A stretch of DNA of 64,000 bases from assembly GCA_021780105.1 (NCBI GenBank), contig JAJXZJ010000021.1, forward strand, positions 1-64,000, written 5' to 3'. A program made the position numbers and the translations under genes. Each line of letters opens with the position of its first letter. Positions within the stretch are counted from its first letter, which is position 1. This document shows, one piece after another, positions 57,192 to 64,000 of this stretch. Source of the DNA: a bacterium. GTDB taxonomy: Bacteria; Verrucomicrobiota; Verrucomicrobiia; Limisphaerales; J093. Under the pieces are notes generated by a model. The model was not told the origin of the DNA, did not search any database, and worked only from the letters and a program-made list of their open reading frames with translations.

Positions 57192-60100
57192 ATGCCGCTT
57201 CAACCCGTTTACCCGCGCGGCTCGCCGTGGCTGGCGTCCGTCCGCCTCTGGACCTGGGCTGCCGTGCTGGCCTCCGTGGCAGTTTGTCTGGCCATCACCT
57301 GGCTGCATTTTGAGCAAGACCGCACGATCAACCGCACGCGACAAATGCTGGAGAACGTCCGTGAGGCGCGGATTGATCTCGCCAAAGGCTTCCTGAACGT
57401 GACGTTGTCGGACGAAGAACAATCGCCGGTCCGCCGCGCTGAAGGGCTGGCCCTGTTGGACCAGGCGATCGCCGTCCTGCAACAAGCGGCACGCCTGGAA
57501 CCCGGAGAGACCGTGGAACGGGGCGGCGATTTTGAAAGGAACGTGGCCGCGTTCGGCTCCCTTCTGAACGATTGGAGCCATGCGGAAAGCAACTCCCGGC
57601 ACACGTTGGATCTGCGTTTGCGCATCGCCTTCCACGAACTGGAGCGTCAAGCCGGTGGCATTGACGTGGCCACGCAGCATGGCCTGCAAATGCTTGACGC
57701 CCGGCTCGATCGTGAGTTCGCGTTCACGCTGGTCACCGCGATGGGGCTGTTGTCCGGCATCTGTTCTGGCGTGTATCTGACCGGCCGGAATCAGCAGGCC
57801 ACGCTCCTGGTGTTACAGGAAAGCGAATCACGATTCCGCGGGCTTTACGAAAACGCGGTGGTGGGCTTCTACCGCACGACGCCGGACGGCCGGATTGTCA
57901 TGGCCAACCCTGCGCTGCTGCAAATGCTCGGTTATGATTCGCTGGAGGAGTTGGCGGAGCGAAACCTGGGAGAGGAAGGCTTCGAGCCAGAGTATCCACG
58001 CACGGCCTTCAAGGAGTGCATGGAACGCGAAGGTGAAGTCCGCGGGCTGGAGGCGGCGTGGAAGCGCCGTAACGGTTGCACGCTCTTTGTGCTTGAGAAC
58101 TGCCGCGCGGTGCGGAACGCCGGAGGCGGAATCCTGTTCTACGACGGGTCAGTGGAGGACATCACTGAACGCAAGCTCGCCGAGGCAGCCATACGGGAAA
58201 GCGACGAGCGCTACCGGCGGCTGTTCGAGGCGGAGTCCGATGCCATTTTCCTGGTGGATTGCGAAACCGCGCGGTTCGTGGACGCGAACGAGGCGGCCAT
58301 GAAGTTGTATGGCTACCGCCGTGAGGAGATTCTTCAACTGCAGGCCACGGATGTGTCGGCCGAGCCCGAAAAGACCCTCAGCGTGCTTGCCACCGGCCAA
58401 ACGCGAGTCTCGCTCCGCTGGCACCGCAAGAAAGACGGAACCGTATTTCCCATTGAACTCACTGGCAGTTTTTTTGAGTCCGGCGGACGCCGCATCCATG
58501 TGGCCGCCATTCGGGACATCACCGAACGTCAGCGCGCCGAGATGGCCTTGCAGGAGCGCGAACTGCAGCTTCGCCTCTTCGTCATGCACACTCCGGCCGC
58601 CATCGCCATGCTGGACCACAACATGCGCTACCTGGTCACCAGCCGGCGCTGGATCGCCGATTACCGGCTCGACGGACAGGACCTCACCGGCCGCAGCCAT
58701 TACGAGGTGTTCCCGGACATTCCGGAACGCTGGAAGGAAATCCACCGGCGTTGTCTGCGCGGGGCGATTGAGAAAAACGACGCCGACATGTTCCCGCGTG
58801 TGGACGGCACGACGGACTGGGTTCGTTGGGAAATCCGCCCCTGGCGCACGGCACAAGGTGAAATCGGCGGGCTGATCATCTTTTCGGAAGTCATCACCGA
58901 CCGCAAACAAGCGGAGGAAGCGCTGCGGCAGAGCGAGGAGAATTTCCGCGCCATGTTCGAGCTGGCCTCCATCGGCATGGGCCAGGCCGATCCGTTCACC
59001 GGCCGGTTGCTCCGGGTGAACAAGCGATTGTGCGAAATCACCGGCTACCCCGCCGCTGAACTGCTGGAACTGCGCGTGGCCGATCTCACCTACGAGGAAG
59101 ACCGGGAGCGCGATGCGGAGCTGTTCCAAGGGGTCGTTCGGGGCAAATTGCAGGATTATCGAACGGAAAAGCGCTACGTGCGCAAGGACGGCACGCTGAC
59201 CTGGGTGAACATCAACATGGCGGTTGTCCGCGATGCCGGCGGGCGCCCCACGCGAACGATGGCCACCATCGAGGACATTTCCAAGCGCAAGCGCATGGAG
59301 GACGAACTGCGGCAGTTCAACCAGCGCCTGGAGCAGCGGGTGATCGAGCGCACCGCGGAACTCACGCGCGAAATGACCGAGCGCCAGCGGGCCGAGGCAC
59401 AGTTGCATACGCTCTGGAGCGCCGTGCAGCAAAGCCCCACGGTGGTGATGATCACCGATCCGAACGGCGCCATTGAATACGTCAACCCGCGTTTCGAAGT
59501 CCTCACGGGCTACGCGGCAGCCGAGGCGGTCGGGCAAAACCCGCGGTTGCTCAAATCCGGTGTGCATCCGCGCGAATTCTACGCAGACCTCTGGCGCACG
59601 CTGCTGGCCGGCCAAACCTGGCGGGGAGAAATCTGCGACCGGAAAAAGAACGGTGAGTCGTTTTGGAAACTGGCGACCATTGCTCCGGTCCGCAATCCTG
59701 CGGGCGAGATCGTTCACTTTGTCTCCCTCGAAGAGGACATCACGGAACGGCGGCGCATCATGGAGGAATTGCGCCAGGCCAGGGACGCCGCGGAAGCCGC
59801 CAGCCGCGCCAAGAGCGCGTTTCTGGCCAACATGTCCCATGAAATCCGCACGCCGATGAACGCCGTCCTCGGCTACGCGCAGTTGCTGCAACAGCGGCCG
59901 ACACTGCCACCGGATGTCCAGGAAAAGCTGGCGATCATCAACCGCAGCGGCGAGCACCTGATGAGCCTGATCAACGCGGTGCTGGAGATGTCCAAGATTG
60001 AGGCCGGCCGCATGGTGGTCGAGCCGGTCCGCTTCGACCTGCCGGCCCTGCTCGGCGAGCTGGCCGGTGTCTTCCGTCTGCGGGCGGAAACCAACGGCCT

Positions 60101-61193
60101 GGACTTCGTCGTGGCCGGGGCAGACGCGTTGCCGCGCCACGTCGAGGGCGATCAGGCCAAGATTCGGCAGGTGTTGATGAACCTGCTGGGCAACGCCTTC
60201 AAATTCACCACCCGCGGCCGGGTGGAACTGCGCGTCACCACCCGACACGGACTCGACGGCGCGGTGTGGCTGCAAGCCGAGGTGCAGGACACCGGCATGG
60301 GAATTCCGCCGGAGGAACAGGACCTGCTCTTCCAGCCCTTCCAGCAAACCAGCAGCGGCCAGAACCTGCAATCGGGTACCGGCCTCGGACTTGCGATCAG
60401 CCGGCAATACGCCCGGCTGATGGGCGGCGACCTCACCGTCGCCAGTCGGCCGGGACACGGAAGCACCTTCTGGTTCGAGGTCCCCGTCCGCGTGGTCGCA
60501 AACGCCAGCGCGTCCGTGTCCGCGGCACGCCGCCGCGTGGTCGGCCTTGCTCCGGGACAACCGGTGATCCGCGTCCTCGTGGTGGATGACAACAGCGAGA
60601 GCCGCAACTGGCTCGGCGAATTGCTGGGGCTGGTCGGCTTTGCGGTCGTGGAGGCGGCCGATGGCCGGGAGGCGATCCGCGCCTGGGAAAGCTGGAAGCC
60701 CCAGTTGGTCCTGACGGATCTGCGAATGCCGGGCACGGATGGCTACGAAGTTGCGCGTCGCATCAAGGCCAGCGCCGGCGGAAGCGACACGGTGATTCTG
60801 GCCCTGACGGCGGCGGTTTTTGAAAAGGACCGCGAGGCGGTGATCGCCGCGGGCGCCAGCGACGTGCTGACCAAGCCGGTGGACAAGGACCTGCTTTTCA
60901 ATCGCATCCGCGCGCACCTCCCGGTCCAGTTCCGCTATGCCGACGAACCCAAGCCGGCCGGGGGAGGCGAACGCGCCGCCAGGAACCTGACCATCCAGTC
61001 GCTGGCCGGCCTACCGGCAGAATTGCGATCCGCCTTGCGCAGCGCGGTGCGCACCGGCGAATCCCGTCTTTTGATCAAGCTCCTGCAGGAGGTCGCGGCG
61101 CTGGATGCGCCGCTGGCGGAACAGTTGGAGGCGCTGGCCCGAAATTACGATTATGACAGTCTCTCCCGCCTGCTGGCCGCAGAATCCGCCTGA
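57192..61193 (+). CDS. Hybrid sensor histidine kinase with multiple PAS domains and C-terminal receiver
   Basis: N-terminal TM/4HB-like region; several PAS/PAC blocks; FLANMSHEIRTPMNAVLGYAQLL H-box; GTGLGLAISRQYARLMGGDLTV; receiver VLVVDDNSESRNWLGELL...LVLTDLRMPGTDGYEVARRIK. Confidence 0.95.
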   Translation: MPLQPVYPRGSPWLASVRLWTWAAVLASVAVCLAITWLHFEQDRTINRTRQMLENVREARIDLAKGFLNVTLSDEEQSPVRRAEGLALLDQAIAVLQQAARLEPGETVERGGDFERNVAAFGSLLNDWSHAESNSRHTLDLRLRIAFHELERQAGGIDVATQHGLQMLDARLDREFAFTLVTAMGLLSGICSGVYLTGRNQQATLLVLQESESRFRGLYENAVVGFYRTTPDGRIVMANPALLQMLGYDSLEELAERNLGEEGFEPEYPRTAFKECMEREGEVRGLEAAWKRRNGCTLFVLENCRAVRNAGGGILFYDGSVEDITERKLAEAAIRESDERYRRLFEAESDAIFLVDCETARFVDANEAAMKLYGYRREEILQLQATDVSAEPEKTLSVLATGQTRVSLRWHRKKDGTVFPIELTGSFFESGGRRIHVAAIRDITERQRAEMALQERELQLRLFVMHTPAAIAMLDHNMRYLVTSRRWIADYRLDGQDLTGRSHYEVFPDIPERWKEIHRRCLRGAIEKNDADMFPRVDGTTDWVRWEIRPWRTAQGEIGGLIIFSEVITDRKQAEEALRQSEENFRAMFELASIGMGQADPFTGRLLRVNKRLCEITGYPAAELLELRVADLTYEEDRERDAELFQGVVRGKLQDYRTEKRYVRKDGTLTWVNINMAVVRDAGGRPTRTMATIEDISKRKRMEDELRQFNQRLEQRVIERTAELTREMTERQRAEAQLHTLWSAVQQSPTVVMITDPNGAIEYVNPRFEVLTGYAAAEAVGQNPRLLKSGVHPREFYADLWRTLLAGQTWRGEICDRKKNGESFWKLATIAPVRNPAGEIVHFVSLEEDITERRRIMEELRQARDAAEAASRAKSAFLANMSHEIRTPMNAVLGYAQLLQQRPTLPPDVQEKLAIINRSGEHLMSLINAVLEMSKIEAGRMVVEPVRFDLPALLGELAGVFRLRAETNGLDFVVAGADALPRHVEGDQAKIRQVLMNLLGNAFKFTTRGRVELRVTTRHGLDGAVWLQAEVQDTGMGIPPEEQDLLFQPFQQTSSGQNLQSGTGLGLAISRQYARLMGGDLTVASRPGHGSTFWFEVPVRVVANASASVSAARRRVVGLAPGQPVIRVLVVDDNSESRNWLGELLGLVGFAVVEAADGREAIRAWESWKPQLVLTDLRMPGTDGYEVARRIKASAGGSDTVILALTAAVFEKDREAVIAAGASDVLTKPVDKDLLFNRIRAHLPVQFRYADEPKPAGGGERAARNLTIQSLAGLPAELRSALRSAVRTGESRLLIKLLQEVAALDAPLAEQLEALARNYDYDSLSRLLAAESA

Positions 61194-61319
61194 GCGCCTT
61201 CCCGGCAAAGCGCCCGCCGGCACCCTGGACGGGCGGCGATGGAATTCGGCCGGCGCCAAAACGCGGGTTGGCGTTTTGCCGGCGGTTGCAGTAGCCTGAG
61301 CGCACGATTCCGTTGACGA

Positions 61320-62144
61320 ATGAAAACCATGTTTGCGCAAACGCTCACGCTGTTGGCCGCCTCGCTGGCGCTGACGCTGTTCACCGAACCATCCTCGCTC
61401 GCCGCCGACGCCAAGCCGCTGAAGGTTTTGCTGGTCGCCGGCGGCTGTTGTCATGATTACGCGAAGCAGAAGGACATCCTGAAAAACGGCATTGAGGCGC
61501 GCATCAACGCGACCGTGGACATTGCCTACGCCGACGATGACACCACGCACCCGAAGCTGCCGATCTATGGTCATCCTGATTACGCCACCGGTTACGACGT
61601 GGTGATCCATGACGAATGCGCCGCCGACGTGAACGATCCCGCCATTGTCGAAGCGGTCCTCAAGCCGCATCGCGACGGCATTCCCGGCGTGAACCTGCAC
61701 TGCGCCATGCACTGCTACCGCATTGGCAATCCGAACGATCCCGTCACCCCCGGCACGCCGCACGGATTATGGTTTGAATACCTGGGCCTCCAGTCCAGCG
61801 GGCACGGCGCGCAGGCCCCGATCGCAATTCACTTCCTCGACGCAGAAAATCCGATCACGAAGGGAATGTCCGACTGGACCACCGTCAACGAGGAACTTTA
61901 CAACAACGTGAAAATCTTCGACGGCGCCCGCCCGCTGGCCCGCGGCAAGCAGGGCCAGGGCGACTTCGTCGTGGTTTGGACCAACCTCTACCAAGGCAAA
62001 ACGCGCGTGTTCAGCACCACCATCGGGCACAACAACCAGACAGTAGAAGATCCACGCTACCTCGATCTCGTCACGCGGGGCCTCCTGTGGGCCTGCAACA
62101 AACTCGGCGATGACGGCAAACCGCTGCCCGGCTACGGAAAATAG
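61320..62144 (+). CDS. Exported ThuA-domain protein
   Basis: Signal peptide; PLKVLLVAGGCCHDYAKQKDILKNGIE, YDVVIHDECAADV, GVNLHCAMHCYR, HNNQTVEDPRYLDLVTRGLLWAC. Confidence 0.88.
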   Translation: MKTMFAQTLTLLAASLALTLFTEPSSLAADAKPLKVLLVAGGCCHDYAKQKDILKNGIEARINATVDIAYADDDTTHPKLPIYGHPDYATGYDVVIHDECAADVNDPAIVEAVLKPHRDGIPGVNLHCAMHCYRIGNPNDPVTPGTPHGLWFEYLGLQSSGHGAQAPIAIHFLDAENPITKGMSDWTTVNEELYNNVKIFDGARPLARGKQGQGDFVVVWTNLYQGKTRVFSTTIGHNNQTVEDPRYLDLVTRGLLWACNKLGDDGKPLPGYGK

Positions 62145-62160
62145 GACCGAACGGGCCGCC

Positions 62161-64000
62161 GTGAAAACGGTGAAACCCGGCTGGCGCGAGCGGAGCTTGT
62201 TCGCGACGCCGCGAGGTTTCATCGCGTCGCTGGTCCTTTTCGCCACGTCGTTGGTGGCGGCAGTTTCCCCACTCACCGTCCACGTTGAATCCACCAACGG
62301 CGCGCCGCGGTTGGTGGTCAACGGCACCCCCGTACGTGCCCGGATGTTCTTCGGAATGCCCGGCCCGGCGCCGATGCCGGTTTCGCCGGCGTGGAAGGAA
62401 GTGAGTTTCGACTTTGTCGCCACCGGCGGCGCCACCAATGGCACGATGCACTTCCGCTTTGGCCACGCGCCGGGCGATGTCTATCTCGACGACATTCACG
62501 TGGCCGATCTCGACGGCGCGATCGACCTCATTCCGCGCTGCGATTTCGAGGGCGGGCTGGAGAGCTTCAAGCGTGACTGGACCTTCTGGCCGGTGGGCGC
62601 CGCGAATACCGTCGGCACCGTGGACGTGTTGGCTGGCGCCGGCCACGGCGGCACCGCCGCGCTCCATGTGAAGCTGAGCGCGCCGGCGAATGGCATGTGG
62701 CCGGACTTCCACATCTACCACGATCCTCGGCTGAGGATTTCCGAAGGCCATCGGTATCGCGTCAGCTTGTGGGTGCGCGCGGAGCCGGCGCGGGATCTCA
62801 CCGTGGCGTTCTATCAACCCGGTGAAACCTTCAAGCAACTCGGCGGCCCACCGGGTGTTTTCGAGACGCAAATCAAACTCGCCGCCGCGGCCGGCGTGAA
62901 CTTCGTCAGCTTCCCCGTCGGTTTGCCATGGCCTCACCCCGGAACGCCGGAAGATTGGTCCAACGAGGATCAGGCGTGCGAAACCGTCCTGCGCGCCAAC
63001 CCGCAGGCACTGCTCGTACCGCGCATCGGCATGGACCCGCCGGCATGGTGGCGGAAGGCACATCCCGACGACGTGATGCAGTGGGAGGACGGCCGCCGCG
63101 GCAAGGCGGTCGTGGCCTCGCCGCGCTACCGACGTGACGCGGCAGAACGGCTGGCAGCGCTCGTGCGGCACTTGGAGGAACAATTCGGCGACCACGTCGC
63201 TGGCTATCATGTATGCGGACAAAACACCGGCGAGTGGTTTTACGAAGCCACGTGGGACCGCCCGCTGAACGGCTACGCGCCCGCCGATCTGGCCGCGTGG
63301 CGGCGCTGGTTGAAAACACATTACGGCGACGACGCGGCCCTGCGCCGCGCGTGGAACGATCCCGCGGTAACCGGCGAGACCGCCGTTGTGCCTTCGCCCG
63401 CCGCGCGTCACGCCGCGCCGGACGGGGTTTTCATTGATCCCGCTGGGGGACAGAGTTTGCTGGATTGGGCCGAGTTCCAACAGGAGGCGATGGCGGATTG
63501 TGTTTGCGAACTGGCGCACGCCGTCCGCACGGCTTCGCAAGGCCGCAAGCTGGTGCTCTTTTTCTACGGCTATGTGTTCGAATTCGCCGCGATCCAGAAC
63601 GCCCCGGCCACCTGCGGCCATTACGCGCTGCGGCGGGTGCTGAACTGCCCGGATATTGACGTGCTCTGTTCGCCGATCTCCTACTTCGACCGCGGCCTGG
63701 GCCAGAGCGCGCCGTCCATGACCGCGGCCGAAAGCGTGGCGCTGGCCGGCAAAATGTGGCTCAACGAGGACGACACACACACCTGTCTGGCGCACGAGGA
63801 TTTTCCCGGGGCCATGCAGCATGTCGCCACGCTGGCGGAGACCAACGAGGAACTGACGCGCAACGTCGCGCAAGAGGCGCTGCGGAATTTCGGAACGTGG
63901 TGGATGGACCTCGGGGCGAGCGGTTGGTTCAACGATCCGGCAATGTGGGCGGAAATGAAACGGCTGCGCGCCCTCGATGAACCACTGCTGCAACACCCCA
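62161..64000 (+). CDS. Exported GH42-like beta-galactosidase-type protein with N-terminal CBM-like region; truncated by window end
   Basis: My translation from GTG 62161 stays open to the window end: signal-like RGFIASLVLFATSLVAAVS, then ...GVNFVSFPVGLPWPHPG..., GYHVCGQNTGEWFYEATWDRPLNGYAPADLAAWRRWLKTHYGDDAALRRAWND. Not in the ORF track. Confidence 0.8.
   Translation, partial: MKTVKPGWRERSLFATPRGFIASLVLFATSLVAAVSPLTVHVESTNGAPRLVVNGTPVRARMFFGMPGPAPMPVSPAWKEVSFDFVATGGATNGTMHFRFGHAPGDVYLDDIHVADLDGAIDLIPRCDFEGGLESFKRDWTFWPVGAANTVGTVDVLAGAGHGGTAALHVKLSAPANGMWPDFHIYHDPRLRISEGHRYRVSLWVRAEPARDLTVAFYQPGETFKQLGGPPGVFETQIKLAAAAGVNFVSFPVGLPWPHPGTPEDWSNEDQACETVLRANPQALLVPRIGMDPPAWWRKAHPDDVMQWEDGRRGKAVVASPRYRRDAAERLAALVRHLEEQFGDHVAGYHVCGQNTGEWFYEATWDRPLNGYAPADLAAWRRWLKTHYGDDAALRRAWNDPAVTGETAVVPSPAARHAAPDGVFIDPAGGQSLLDWAEFQQEAMADCVCELAHAVRTASQGRKLVLFFYGYVFEFAAIQNAPATCGHYALRRVLNCPDIDVLCSPISYFDRGLGQSAPSMTAAESVALAGKMWLNEDDTHTCLAHEDFPGAMQHVATLAETNEELTRNVAQEALRNFGTWWMDLGASGWFNDPAMWAEMKRLRALDEPLLQHP

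Noticed and set aside
58149-60917. 922-aa minus ORF
   Set aside because: Antisense to the hybrid histidine kinase
62071-63996. 641-aa minus ORF
   Set aside because: Antisense to the GH42-like plus frame, which carries recognisable domain sequence

Overview
The window is about 64 kb of gene-dense, high-GC bacterial chromosome. It is probably Verrucomicrobiota, inferred from the 'VNAVGYINL' secreted repeat protein, a PEP-CTERM protein, and ThuA, GH97 and FG-GAP proteins; this was not tested by phylogeny. I saw no rRNA, tRNA, CRISPR array or intact mobile element. Housekeeping genes include 2-oxoacid:ferredoxin oxidoreductase, panB, nadK, tlyA, uvrA, murJ and argH. Accessory content includes copA, a ClC channel, a 2020-aa alpha-2-macroglobulin, two exported Hcp-like proteins, glycosyltransferases, a GH13_18-like enzyme, a membrane-anchored binding protein next to a hybrid histidine kinase, and a GH42-like gene that is absent from the ORF track. 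The most interesting system is a minus-strand cluster at 53.07-45.77 kb: tusA, mvhD-like, two hdrA/qmoA-like genes, a small unknown gene, qmoC-like, dsrE-like, sigma-70 and a methyltransferase. A second minus-strand cluster at 36.4-33.6 kb encodes a zinc anti-sigma-like protein, a CoA-disulfide-reductase/rhodanese fusion, a DUF6132-thioredoxin and DUF2892. By eye I found a shared promoter-like motif, TTGTAAC(C/G)TTT-N11/12-G(T/G)CTC, in front of three transcription units: tusA, the anti-sigma gene and DUF2892. This suggests one ECF-type regulon for persulfide/redox metabolism split over two loci. All family assignments come from reading motifs; no database search was run.
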